A stretch of 64,000 bases of DNA from NCBI GenBank assembly GCA_963779225.1, contig CAVZWW010000003.1:2356001-2420000 (forward strand). Reading direction: 5' to 3'. Below, in pieces: positions 18,961 to 27,887 of this stretch. The notes beneath the pieces are model-generated. The model had not been told where the DNA came from. It did not search any database and was given only the letters and a program-made list of their open reading frames with translations. The position numbers were made by a program, and so were the translations under genes. Origin of the DNA: CAVPCZ01 sp963779225 (lineage in GTDB: Bacteria; Bacteroidota; Ignavibacteria; UBA10030; UBA6906). Position 1 is the stretch's first letter. Each line of letters opens with the position of its first letter.

Positions 18961-20103
18961 ATGGCTGAGCAGAAGAAACAACACTATGTTCCCCAATTTT
19001 ACCTCCGACAGTTTTCTTCTGATAGGGAACGCCGAAGGATTTCACTCTTCCATCTTGCATCACAGCGAGTGATCCAGAACGCTGACATAAGGCATCAGTC
19101 GTACAAGGACTACTTCTATGGTTCCGACAAAGTGTTTGAGGAGGGTTTCGCGATGCTTGAAGGGCGCTCCGCAGAAGTGCTCTCAAATATGATCAAGACA
19201 AACAACCATCCCACATACTATTCGCAGGAGCATCATGTTGTACTAACCTTCACAACAATGCTTCATGCCAGAACGTTATACTCCGCCGAAGCGCTTGACG
19301 AAGCGATCGACCGCACTCTCAAAGTAATCGCATCAAAAGACCTTCGTCTCAAGAAGGACATCGACAAAGTGAAGATCGGATTTCCTAATGCCGCCCAGAG
19401 ATCCGTTCAACATGTTGCGTCAATGATTCACATTGTCTCAGATCTTGGCTTCAAGTTACTGCTGAATGAGACCACCACGCCCTTTATCACCTCTGACCAC
19501 CCTGTAGTTTTCTACAATCAGTTCTTCGAGACCCGGAGAACGTGGGGCAGCAATACAGGGTTGGCTTCAAAGGGGTTGCAGATGTTCTTACCAATATCCC
19601 CTCGTCATCAGCTTATTTTCTATGACCAGGATATCTATAAAGTCAGCGGGGTGTTGCATCACAGACCGGTCTCGATTAAAGACTCGACGGATATTGATAG
19701 TCTAAATTCCCTTCAGCTATTGAACGCACACACAGTGCTGTACTTTGATCGCCAAATCGCGACGGACTACATCAAGTCATTGTGGTCAAAGTCTTCATCC
19801 TTCCGGCGAGTTGCAAAGGCTGATGTTCAGGAATTCCACGCCGCCCAGAACAAAGAGGGTCATGAGCAATCCTTGATTCAAATGTCGAGGCAAGACATTC
19901 GTTGTGGGCTTTCATTATCGTTCGTGACTCTGACAAAAGAAGCGAAAACATTCAAACTCGATAATCGCGCTGTCTATGTTCGCAATGAGGCAATATTGCG
20001 CATCCAAGACGAGTTCAACAATTTGGTACTCACCGGCAGGTACAAGTCCGGTGAATTTCAAAGGTTTTTTGTGGAGCACTACGGTTCACGGTTCAAACAA
20101 TAG
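18961..20103 (+). CDS. DUF4238 domain protein
   Basis: The protein opens with the family hallmark HYVPQFYLRQFS (residues 8-19) and carries the second hallmark PFITSDHPVVFYN near residue 178-190. DUF4238 proteins are common single genes in bacterial accessory regions; some lie next to restriction or toxin genes, and their activity is not known. It has no signal peptide or transmembrane helix, so it is cytosolic. The length of 380 residues is normal for the family and the frame is intact. The start ATG follows AAATGACAA without a strong Shine-Dalgarno. Confidence 0.85.
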   Translation: MAEQKKQHYVPQFYLRQFSSDRERRRISLFHLASQRVIQNADIRHQSYKDYFYGSDKVFEEGFAMLEGRSAEVLSNMIKTNNHPTYYSQEHHVVLTFTTMLHARTLYSAEALDEAIDRTLKVIASKDLRLKKDIDKVKIGFPNAAQRSVQHVASMIHIVSDLGFKLLLNETTTPFITSDHPVVFYNQFFETRRTWGSNTGLASKGLQMFLPISPRHQLIFYDQDIYKVSGVLHHRPVSIKDSTDIDSLNSLQLLNAHTVLYFDRQIATDYIKSLWSKSSSFRRVAKADVQEFHAAQNKEGHEQSLIQMSRQDIRCGLSLSFVTLTKEAKTFKLDNRAVYVRNEAILRIQDEFNNLVLTGRYKSGEFQRFFVEHYGSRFKQ

Positions 20104-20854
20104 TGGCTTTATCCATGCAACCCAACGAACGCATTGCATCCGTAGCAACGACGCTCGTTCATTTGGTACCTCGACGCACATGCCCCACATCGACACGAAA
20201 TATGGAACTCGTTTAACGTCACACTCATTCATAAAGGAGCCTGGAGTGCGTCGCTATGGCAACCGATAGCCGAAATGGCTTCTGTAGTCAAGAAACTCCG
20301 GGACAAGATGGCGCCACTGCGTGGTGCGGCGAAATGTTAAACGAAATCGGTCGACCCTAGAGGGGAATTCAAAACTACCCTGGCATTTGTGGACTTTTGA
20401 TACGTCAATCACAGTCGGGCTACCGTCGGCTACGCAAACCGCGGGCGTCGTGGTCAACATAGCCGATTCCGCCCGTCAAGTGGTCCCACCACGACAGAGC
20501 CTCTGCAGTGGCGACTCGTGGCTTGCATGACCGTCGGCATCGGCAAGAATTGCTCCTAACCGAACTGGAATTGTGGATTGTTGATTTGCGGTGTTCGCTC
20601 GGCATTCTCAATATTGCCAACCCACCCGACCCGAACGACCAGAGTTTTCAACCGGACTTCTGGAAATCGAGAGATATCAAGGTTCTTGTCGTATGCTGTT
20701 TGCATTGTAATGGTACGCGCCACATGCGCTGACGATGGCCGTTGATAGGGTGAAGACAAAACTCGGGGGTTCCCGGGCCTTTGCCTTTAGAGCCGGTGAA
20801 GCGTGTAATGGGAATAAGTGCGAATCGCGAACCACGAATCGCAAATCCACCCTC
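20104..20854. other. Gene-free stretch of about 750 bp
   Basis: Several short frames overlap here on both strands but none has a plausible start site or conserved sequence. It separates the rightward defence-like genes from the leftward ABC operon, and is expected to hold the operon's terminator, which I could not identify. Confidence 0.5.
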
Positions 20855-21775
20855 TCACCAGTCGATACCATTCCGGATCTGACGGCGGAGCGAACGTTCC
20901 GACATCCCCAGCATCCGTGCGGCTTCATTCTGACAACCGTCCGATCCGCGGAGTGTCCGATTGATGATGTAGCCGGTAATTAGATCGACCGACTTCTGAA
21001 GCGAGAACTCCCTCCTGTCTTCCACCATCAGAAGAATCTTCTCCAATTCCTTCCTCTCATGCTCAAATGCCGCGCCCTCGGGAGACACGGCGGAGAGCAG
21101 ACTCAAAAACGCCCTCAACGAGCGAATGTTCTCTTCCCACGGCAATTGCTGCATCAGCTTGATGACCTGAGCGGATACCTGGCTCCCGGCATAGTGAGAA
21201 ACGAGCGCCGGAATATCACCCGCCCGGTTCCGGAGTGGCGGCAATTGAACTCTCTGAAAACCCCTTATTGCGGCGAATAAGGGGTCCGACAGAGTGCGCG
21301 CCCGATGCAACTCCGCGGGGGATGATCGCAGAAGAAGATACAGGCGGCAGTGCCTGACAGGGCGTTCTAAGCTCTCTTGGCTGACGGGACGTTCCAGGCT
21401 TTCTTGGCTGGAATCTTTGCTCGAGACCAGAATAGAGGCGAGGGTATCCTGCAGGTACCCTTCGGCTGAGTCTACATGCTTGATCACCACTGTCGTTCTT
21501 GATGATAGAACACTCCGCCTGCGGGTGGCGAGTTCCGGAGAATCGCCGCCGAGGAGCTGCAAACGCCGATCACGTTCGTTTAAGAGACGGAGATTCACGG
21601 TCCGCAAAGGGTGCGACTTCATCAGACTCAAGGCGTGTATATGCTCTGCAAGCAGGGTCTTGCCCACACCGGACTCCCCGAATATGACCAGGGGCTCATC
21701 CCTCGCGGCCCATTCCGGCAGCTGCCGGCGGAGCCGGACGATCGAGGGGTGGTCTCCAATAATGGGCTGGAGCAT
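20855..21775 (-). CDS. Degenerate bacterial enhancer-binding protein (AAA+ plus Fis-type HTH) without GAFTGA
   Basis: The 306-residue protein begins directly with the AAA+ core and has no receiver or other sensory domain. Walker A (GESGVGKT) is at about residues 34-41. The stretch where enhancer-binding proteins carry FGHEKGAFTGA reads GGDSPELATRRRSVLSSRTT, so the sigma-54 contact loop is missing and Walker B is weak (TTVVIKHVDSAE). Further along, QLPPLRNRAGDIPALVSHY keeps the family's sensor II region. The C-terminus (NEAARMLGMSERSLRRQI) is a Fis-type DNA-binding helix-turn-helix. A nine-residue block (SQESLERPV) is duplicated in tandem. It is the last gene of the operon, 14 bp after the ATPase stop. 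It probably binds the palindromes upstream of the operon; whether it can activate sigma-54 is doubtful. Confidence 0.75.
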   Translation of the reverse strand: MLQPIIGDHPSIVRLRRQLPEWAARDEPLVIFGESGVGKTLLAEHIHALSLMKSHPLRTVNLRLLNERDRRLQLLGGDSPELATRRRSVLSSRTTVVIKHVDSAEGYLQDTLASILVSSKDSSQESLERPVSQESLERPVRHCRLYLLLRSSPAELHRARTLSDPLFAAIRGFQRVQLPPLRNRAGDIPALVSHYAGSQVSAQVIKLMQQLPWEENIRSLRAFLSLLSAVSPEGAAFEHERKELEKILLMVEDRREFSLQKSVDLITGYIINRTLRGSDGCQNEAARMLGMSERSLRRQIRNGIDW

Positions 21776-21789
21776 GACTTAACCGGCGT

Positions 21790-22509
21790 TCAGGGCCGGC
21801 AATTCATGGCCAGATGCCTGAGATAGATTGTCTTGAGACCCTCATGAAGAAACTCCGGCCGTTTGAGCTGGAGGATCAAGACTCCATCCCGGAGAACTCC
21901 CACAGTGTCGGCGAGCTGATGTGCGCGCAATGCATCGTGCGTAGCCATAAGGATGGTCTTGCCCCCTTTGCGCATCTTTGCAAGCAGGTACCCCTGCTCG
22001 TAGGTGGACACCGGATCCAGACCTCCGGCGGGCTCATCCACAAGGAGAACCGGCGCATCTTTGAGAATCGCGATCGCTATGGTAAGTTTGTGTTTCATTC
22101 CTTTCGAAAACTCTCCCACCTTCTGATCAAAGGAACCTTCCGGAAGCGATACCGACCGGAGAAGCCGGAGATAGTCCGGCCTGTTCAGATCCTTCCGGCC
22201 GGAAAGCGCGGCGAAGAACGCGATATGCTCCACCGCCGACAATCCGTCGTATAACGCGGTTCTATCGGAGACCAGCGCGGCGTGCTTTCTGACTTCGGTG
22301 GATTGAGTGACGGTGTCGAACCCGCAGACCGTGGCCGAGCCCCGGACGGGCTTGATGAATCCGAAAAGGAGGTCGATGGTTGTGCTTTTGCCGGACCCGT
22401 TGGGACCGAGAAGGCAGTAGATTTCGCCCGGACGCACGGAGAATGTAAGCTGGTCGAGCACGATCATGGGGTCGTAGTATTTCGTCAGATCGGTGGCGGT
22501 AATCATCAT
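21790..22509 (-). CDS. ABC transporter ATP-binding protein, copy 1
   Basis: A 239-residue ABC-2-type ATPase. Walker A is GPNGSGKST near residues 38-46, the signature motif is the degenerate FSKGMKHK, Walker B is VLLVDEP followed by AGGLDP, and the H-loop His is in ATHD. It is paralogous along its whole length to the gene just upstream. A remnant of the permease's last codons (HYDIR and stop) lies before its start, showing that it arose by tandem duplication. It is expected to work with the single permease of the operon, possibly as a heterodimer with copy 2. The substrate is unknown. Confidence 0.9.
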   Translation of the reverse strand: MMITATDLTKYYDPMIVLDQLTFSVRPGEIYCLLGPNGSGKSTTIDLLFGFIKPVRGSATVCGFDTVTQSTEVRKHAALVSDRTALYDGLSAVEHIAFFAALSGRKDLNRPDYLRLLRSVSLPEGSFDQKVGEFSKGMKHKLTIAIAILKDAPVLLVDEPAGGLDPVSTYEQGYLLAKMRKGGKTILMATHDALRAHQLADTVGVLRDGVLILQLKRPEFLHEGLKTIYLRHLAMNCRP

Positions 22510-22557
22510 GGGTCACCTGATGTCGTAGTGGGGGAATCGATTTTGTGTTCGGAACCC
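22510..22557 (-). pseudogene. Duplicated tail of the ABC permease between the two ATPase genes
   Basis: The spacer encodes RFPHYDIR and a stop in phase, against RFAHYDVR and a stop at the true end of the permease gene (23272). The following leader bases (CAGGTGACC / TAGGTGACC) also match. This is the scar of a tandem duplication whose left breakpoint fell inside the permease gene. Confidence 0.7.
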
Positions 22558-23265
22558 TTAACCTGAGGCTACATGCTTGAGATAGAGTATCTCGAGATCC
22601 TCATGAACAAAATCCGGCCGGCTGAGCTGGAGGATCAAGACACCTTCCCGGAGAATCCCCACAGTGTCGGCGATCTGATGCGCGCGGAATACATCGTGTG
22701 TCGTCATCAGGATGGTTTTGCCCCGATCGCGCATCTCTTTGAGAAGGCGGACCAGATCGGCGGCCGACTCAGGATCCAGATCCCCGGAAGGCTCATCCAG
22801 GAGAAGTGCCGGAGCATTTTTAAGTAGGGCGATGGCAATGGCGAGTTTCAGTTTCATCCCCGGGGAAAACTCTTCCGTGCTCCGGTCAAAGGAACGCTCG
22901 GGGAGCATTACCGAGTGCAGTAGCTGAACATAGCCCAGCCGGTCCAGATCCTTCCTCCCTGAGAGCTCGGCGAAGAACGCAATATGCTCAAGGGCTGTCA
23001 ACGTGTCAGAAAAGGCGAACCTTTTGGAGACCAGCGCGGCGTGCTTTTTGACCTCAGGAGATTGGGTGACGGAGTCGAATCCACAAATCGCGGCTGAACC
23101 CCGGGTGGGCCTGATGAATCCGAAAAAGAGGTTGATGGTTGTGCTTTTCCCCGATCCGATGGGACCGAGAAGGCAGTAGATCTCGCCCGGATTCACGGCC
23201 AAGGTAAGGTGGTCGAGGGCGAGCTTTGAGTCGTAAAGCTTCGTCAGAGCACTGGCGGTAATCAT
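22558..23265 (-). CDS. ABC transporter ATP-binding protein, copy 2
   Basis: A 235-residue ATPase with Walker A GPIGSGKST, signature FSPGMKLK, Walker B ALLLDEP followed by SGDLDP, and His in TTHD. It starts six bases after the permease stop, so permease and ATPase are translationally close. It shares with copy 1 the unusual Met in the signature motif. Two ATPases beside one permease suggest an asymmetric exporter, with one site possibly weakened. The substrate cannot be told from sequence. Confidence 0.9.
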   Translation of the reverse strand: MITASALTKLYDSKLALDHLTLAVNPGEIYCLLGPIGSGKSTTINLFFGFIRPTRGSAAICGFDSVTQSPEVKKHAALVSKRFAFSDTLTALEHIAFFAELSGRKDLDRLGYVQLLHSVMLPERSFDRSTEEFSPGMKLKLAIAIALLKNAPALLLDEPSGDLDPESAADLVRLLKEMRDRGKTILMTTHDVFRAHQIADTVGILREGVLILQLSRPDFVHEDLEILYLKHVASG

Positions 23266-23271
23266 CTCTGG

Positions 23272-24738
23272 TCACCTAACGTCGTAGTGGGCGAATCGAT
23301 AATGACTCAGGCCGAGACATACGAGGGCGAAGCCGATAAGAATGACGATATCGGGCCACTCACCGGCAAGGAGATCCGACAGGGATGAACGCCGGTACTC
23401 GAATGTCGGAAGCTCCGGACGCTTGCGCTCCAGGGTGCTGTCAAGACAGGACATATTGGCGCTCATCGAGACGTTTCTGCCAAGCCTGCGAACCATGAAA
23501 TTGCCGTAGTAGTCCGCGTCCGCCTTCTCCTGAAACGCCTTTGCCCTGAGGGTCAGGTTCTCCGCCTCGGGTATTCCGGTCTCGCAAAGCGCCGTGACAA
23601 AGTATGTGTAGCAACCCAGGGGAGAGAATCGCGCGAGGGTCCGGGAGAGCCGGCTCTGCCTCTGCTCCTGGAGGCGGTATGGGCCCTCAATCTCGGACAG
23701 AACAGAATCGGTCTCCCGCGCATACCTTGCCGCAATGGGGGCATAGGCCTTTTCTATGTCGCGGTAGAGGTCGGCCCACGTCTCACCATTTGACGAAGGG
23801 CCCTTCGTCATGAAATTCACCAATTTCCCTGTCAGGCTTTCAAGAGCCACATCACATTCGGCCGTCTTTCTTTCCTCAATGGCCTTGCGTGCGACGGATT
23901 CCTGGAGGTCGATCAGAGCACGATTCGGGAGCGGATAGATGAGCTCTGAGATCGAGGGGGCGATTCTCGGGTATGCGATGATCAGAACACACCAAACCAG
24001 AAGCGAGGCAAGCATGGACGGGGCGGATTTCTGCGTGAATGTGGAAATGAGGAGCCCGAGACAGAAGAGCGCGAAGAGATAGAGGAGAGTCGCGGCAAGG
24101 ACGATAAGAATATTCGGAATCCAGCCGGCGGTATCGATGCCGGCCCCGCCTCCTCCCAGGAAGAGGACAGATGCGATCACCACGGAGATCAGAAAAGGGA
24201 AGAGGAACACGAGATAGCTTCCGAGAAGCTTTGCCAGGAGAAACCGCGTCCGGCCTATTGGGTACGAAAGAAGGAGACGCAGCATGCCTCCTTCCTTCTC
24301 GGCCGGAACGATGCGGTGGGTGAAAGCCAGAGCGAGCAAAGAGAGAACGAATCCTACGTTGAAGAGAAGGTCAATCCTGCCGAAAAGGAGCGCATCCAGG
24401 TTGCCCGAAAACGTCTGTTCATGCCCGAGTCTGTACTCTCCCTCCCAGCTTGTCCGGATATGGTTCGGGAGAGCGGACTCAAGTCCGGTGGAGAAGATGC
24501 CAAGCACCGACGGAGGCCGGTATCCCTCGGCCCGGCTGTCATACTCAAGGTTCATGAGAGCAAGCCGCTCTTTGCGGAGATCCTCGGCCTGGCGGTACTC
24601 GGTCTCGCGTTTCTGGTAGTCTTTGAGGTTGACAAACACCCCGAGGGGGATGAGCACCAGGCAGAGGACCAGGGTGATGATGAACCTGGCGCTGGAGAGA
24701 GCTTCGAGGATTTCCTTTTTGACTATGGCGGTGAACAT
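23272..24738 (-). CDS. ABC-2 type permease (DUF3526/NosY-like)
   Basis: The start was set at the ATG at 24738, which has AAGGGAGG ten bases upstream; a longer frame from 24813 lacks such a site. The protein (488 residues) begins with MFTAIVKKEILEALSSARF, the usual amphipathic start of ABC-2 permeases, then one transmembrane helix, a large extracytoplasmic domain, and a block of helices (VLSLLALAFTHRIVPAEKEG, then LLGSYLVFLFPFLISVV). A second large extracytoplasmic segment lies between residues 290 and 430. This layout is that of the long ABC-2 permeases seen in FCB bacteria, some linked to gliding or surface export. It is the first gene of a four-gene operon driven by the sigma-54-type promoter at 24858-24875. 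Confidence 0.85.
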   Translation of the reverse strand: MFTAIVKKEILEALSSARFIITLVLCLVLIPLGVFVNLKDYQKRETEYRQAEDLRKERLALMNLEYDSRAEGYRPPSVLGIFSTGLESALPNHIRTSWEGEYRLGHEQTFSGNLDALLFGRIDLLFNVGFVLSLLALAFTHRIVPAEKEGGMLRLLLSYPIGRTRFLLAKLLGSYLVFLFPFLISVVIASVLFLGGGGAGIDTAGWIPNILIVLAATLLYLFALFCLGLLISTFTQKSAPSMLASLLVWCVLIIAYPRIAPSISELIYPLPNRALIDLQESVARKAIEERKTAECDVALESLTGKLVNFMTKGPSSNGETWADLYRDIEKAYAPIAARYARETDSVLSEIEGPYRLQEQRQSRLSRTLARFSPLGCYTYFVTALCETGIPEAENLTLRAKAFQEKADADYYGNFMVRRLGRNVSMSANMSCLDSTLERKRPELPTFEYRRSSLSDLLAGEWPDIVILIGFALVCLGLSHYRFAHYDVR

Positions 24739-24857
24739 ATGGGAGACCTCCCTTGAGAACGTGCACGCTGCGAATGTGGTATAAACGGTGAAGGGTCCGG
24801 ATGAGTCGTTCATCCGGTGAAAAGACCTTACTCAGAGAACGGCGATGGCATGCCTTT

Positions 24858-24875
24858 ATGCAACAGGTATGCCAA
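24858..24875 (-). promoter_or_regulatory. Sigma-54 (-24/-12) promoter of the ABC operon
   Basis: On the minus strand the sequence TTGGCATACCTGTTGCAT has the invariant GG and GC ten bases apart and matches the consensus YTGGCACG-N4-TTGCW at all key positions. Transcription would start near 24847, leaving a leader of about 110 bases before the permease ATG. The repeated palindromes 50-110 bp upstream support an enhancer-dependent promoter. Confidence 0.75.
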
Positions 24876-24923
24876 TCAAAAACATGCCGGTTCTGGTGGA
24901 ATTTGACAGGTCAAGAAACCGAT

Positions 24924-24982
24924 TTGCCCAAAATGGGCAATTGACCTTCCCAAAATGGGCAACGCCTTCTCAAGTTGGGCAA
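24924..24982. promoter_or_regulatory. Three iterated palindromic sites, candidate upstream activating sequence
   Basis: The first site, TTGCCCAAAATGGGCAA (24924-24940), is a perfect palindrome around AAA. The second (24947-24962) reads TTCCCAAAATGGGCAA. The third (24968-24982) keeps the right half TTGGGCAA. Their centres are 21-23 bp apart, about two helical turns, so three dimers could bind on one face of the DNA. They lie upstream of the sigma-54 promoter where enhancer-binding proteins bind. Confidence 0.75.
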
Positions 24983-24994
24983 GGTGTGAGATGG

Positions 24995-25205
24995 TGGGGG
25001 ACATGAGACCCAGCGGGAGAGATGTCGGTCCCCGGGCGGCTGGCGCGGGTTTTGTGAAAAGGAGAGCGGCGAGGAGGGCTATGGATGACGCCGGGACAAA
25101 ACCCGTGACAGCCGCCACAAGGCGAGCTGGAATTACGCCGAAGAGCGAGGGAGCGATCCGCCACAGAGTGTAGCGACCGAAACGAGGGAGGCGTTATTGC
25201 CGCCG
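24995..25205. repeat. Structured dispersed repeat, copy 2
   Basis: This copy contains GGCTGGCGCGGGTTTTGT, GCTATGGATGACGCCGGGAC, AAAACCCGTGACAGCC, AATTACGCC and GGCGTTATTGCC in the same order as copies 1 and 3, with a loop of about 55 bases between the last two. It lacks the right-hand extension that copies 1 and 3 share. About 430 bp of unassigned sequence follow before the next gene. Confidence 0.8.
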
Positions 25206-25635
25206 GTTCTGTTGGCAAGTAACGAGAGACCTGGGGAGGCCAATCGAAGCTATTTCAGCTGCTCGTACTCAGATTTCCTATCCAATCATGCGAATCCGTA
25301 ATCGATGAGTCTGGAACCTCCCTCCCTATTGATTGTCGCGATATTTCGCGTACATTACGGCATCGGTGCCAATTATCGCATTTGTCCAGGCTGAGCTGTC
25401 GAGACCGAGGGTAAGCAACCTAACAGGTTGTTGCGGCTCAACTGTGATTCTCACGAACTGCTACGTCAATGGCCTGCGGTTTGTGAGGTATCCGAGAGCC
25501 TTTGGATAGCGTCCGGACTTACACACTAACGGAATTCCTGAGCAGGGCATAATGTCTACAAGGAGTAATAACGCAATAATGTTTTATTACGCTATGTGCA
25601 ACTTCCCATCTAACTCTTTCATGAGAAGAACATAA

Positions 25636-27849
25636 ATGAAATCCAGTACTCTCTTCTTAGCACTGATGCTGTCGGCTTTGGAAATCACAGTTCTTTCTCA
25701 AACAACTTTGCTGGATCAGCAAAGAATCATTGTGGCCCCAAGCGCTGTTATGACTTGGGATGACATAGTCCGGATTGACGCTGAGCGAGTCGATTGGTCC
25801 AAAGAACAAATGGTTGTACATCCACCTCAGTATGGCCCGATTGCTGGACGAATCAACTCAGCTGGAAATGCTTCAGTCAAACCAAAGGAGGATTTACTCA
25901 CAAGTCCTGCAGAAGCTTTGCGCGTGATGATACCAACGTTAGATTTTGATGCCGTCCTGGATAATGGCTCGGACCCGCCTGACACACATGGTTCAGTGGG
26001 ACCCGCTCACGTTATGACTATGGTGAATGGCACGGTTCGTATTCAAACCAAGCTAGGAGTTGCTATCAGTATTGTGAGCCTTTATTCCTTTTGGTCCGCT
26101 TTGCCTAGTGGTTATCCGTTTGACCCACGCCTTCATTACGATACCATTCACGGTCGCTGGATTGCGTGTTGTGCTGCCGATCGATTCTCTTCCTCGTCAA
26201 GGGTTTTCTTTGCAATCAGCTCATCGAGTGATCCAACAGGGTCGTGGTCGTTCTATTCTTTCATCGCAGATTCTTCTGGGAGTTGGGCTGATTTCCCGAT
26301 ACTAGGATTCAATACGAATTGGATTGCAATTTCAGCGTCTATTGTTCCCGGTGCAACAGCTGGACCTAAATTGTGGGTAATTGACAAGTCCACTGCACTA
26401 TCCGGAGGTCCTCTCACTGTTACTATCTTTGGGCCCGAGGTTTTTACTGCCGGAGGAACGTACTATTCTTTCTTGTATCCATGTGTTACCTTCGGATCTG
26501 AACCAACTCTTTACATCTTGGATGAACGCGCAGGCGGCTACCCACGACCCGATGGTGTTCGTTTGGCACGTCTTTCTCAAATCACTGGCACGGGGTCCGC
26601 GCCAATGTGGTCAGCCGTTCCAGGATCGGACAGCGTTGGACGCGGCCTATTCCCGACCGGGAGGTACAATGCCGGGTATTTTGCCCCCGCGGCACAGTTG
26701 GGCACGCAAGCCCAGATCGTCACTGGCGGGGGAATCGGAAATGCGATTTTTCGAAACGGGAAGATATGGTACTCAAGAGGTTCATCAATGCCTGATGGTG
26801 ACTTTGGTAGCGTTGACCGGGAGGTAGTCAATTGGTATCAACTTAATCCAACCTTGATGCCAAGACCTGTAATTCAATCAGGTACATTGGATGGCGGTCC
26901 CGGGATATTTTATTTCTATCCCAGCGTTGCTGTTAACTCTCGAAATGATATGTGCATTGGATTCTCACGCTCTGACTCCACGATTTACGTTCAGGCAGCC
27001 TATGCCGGCCGATTGGCGACCGATCCCTTTGGGACATTAAGGCCTATCCAAACCCTGAAATCGGGAGAGGGCCCTTACTGGAAAACTTCCGGAGGTCCAT
27101 ACTCTAGATGGGGAGACTACAGCAATACGTGTGTCGATCCTTTAGGTGATTCAACCTTTTGGACGATCCAGGAATACGCTGGTGTCCCTGTAGGATCTGG
27201 TGATGGGAGTGGTCGCTGGGCGACAAGATGGGGAAAGATTGAACCAACGGCTGGTCTTCCAATTAAGCTTGCAAGTTTCAGCGCTCTGCCAATCAACCAA
27301 TCTGCTGTTATGCTGGAATGGACAACCATTTCCGAAATCAACAACTATGGCTTTGAGATGCAGCGTCGTCAGAATCTGGCACATGAATTTCAGACCTTGC
27401 CAAGTAGTTTCATCCCCGGTCACGGAACAACCAATGTGCCCCAGCATTACTCGTTTGTAGACTCATCTGTTCAGGTTGGAACTTGGCAGTACAGGCTTAA
27501 GCAGATTGATCTTGATGGAACTTTACACTACACCGAACCAATCCAAGTTAACATAGTGACAAGTGTAAAGAGCAAAAGTATCCCGACAGAGATCTCACTT
27601 GAGCAAAACTATCCTAACCCTTTCAATCCGTCAACGGTGATCAAGTATGGATTGCCAAAGGGCGTTCACGTGACGCTTTCGCTCTTCAATACATTAGGGC
27701 AACGCGTTCAGGCCTTGGTCGATGAGGTACAGCAAGCTGGATACCACGAAGCAACACTTGACGGCAGCTCACTTGCGAGTGGAGTTTACTTGTATCGAAT
27801 CGAAGCAGGAGATGTTGTACAAACGAGAACACTTGTTTTGCTCAGATGA
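25636..27849 (+). CDS. Secreted protein with C-terminal type IX secretion sorting domain
   Basis: An N-terminal signal peptide (MKSSTLFLALMLSALEITVL) and a C-terminal T9SS type A sorting domain frame this 737-residue protein. The sorting domain starts at about residue 653 (LEQNYPNPFNPST), continues with SLFNTLGQRVQALVDE and ends with GVYLYRIEAGD. Such domains direct proteins through the outer membrane and are removed on attachment. The middle has strands with Asp/Gly/Ser loops and several aromatic residues, like a beta-propeller (TMVNGTVRIQT, LWVIDKSTAL, LYILDERAGG), and an FN3-like segment before the sorting domain (SAVMLEWTTISEINNYGFEM). No catalytic motif is recognised. It is preceded by 430 bp with a GTAATAA/TTATTAC dyad near 25566-25591. 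Confidence 0.85.
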   Translation: MKSSTLFLALMLSALEITVLSQTTLLDQQRIIVAPSAVMTWDDIVRIDAERVDWSKEQMVVHPPQYGPIAGRINSAGNASVKPKEDLLTSPAEALRVMIPTLDFDAVLDNGSDPPDTHGSVGPAHVMTMVNGTVRIQTKLGVAISIVSLYSFWSALPSGYPFDPRLHYDTIHGRWIACCAADRFSSSSRVFFAISSSSDPTGSWSFYSFIADSSGSWADFPILGFNTNWIAISASIVPGATAGPKLWVIDKSTALSGGPLTVTIFGPEVFTAGGTYYSFLYPCVTFGSEPTLYILDERAGGYPRPDGVRLARLSQITGTGSAPMWSAVPGSDSVGRGLFPTGRYNAGYFAPAAQLGTQAQIVTGGGIGNAIFRNGKIWYSRGSSMPDGDFGSVDREVVNWYQLNPTLMPRPVIQSGTLDGGPGIFYFYPSVAVNSRNDMCIGFSRSDSTIYVQAAYAGRLATDPFGTLRPIQTLKSGEGPYWKTSGGPYSRWGDYSNTCVDPLGDSTFWTIQEYAGVPVGSGDGSGRWATRWGKIEPTAGLPIKLASFSALPINQSAVMLEWTTISEINNYGFEMQRRQNLAHEFQTLPSSFIPGHGTTNVPQHYSFVDSSVQVGTWQYRLKQIDLDGTLHYTEPIQVNIVTSVKSKSIPTEISLEQNYPNPFNPSTVIKYGLPKGVHVTLSLFNTLGQRVQALVDEVQQAGYHEATLDGSSLASGVYLYRIEAGDVVQTRTLVLLR

Positions 27850-27887
27850 CGGGCAACTGCACATAACAAACGGAGCTATAGTCAATA

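Noticed and set aside
24922..24982. CRISPR-like short repeats
   Set aside because: Only three degenerate 16-17 bp palindromes with spacings of 21-23 bp centre to centre; too short, and better explained as protein-binding sites.
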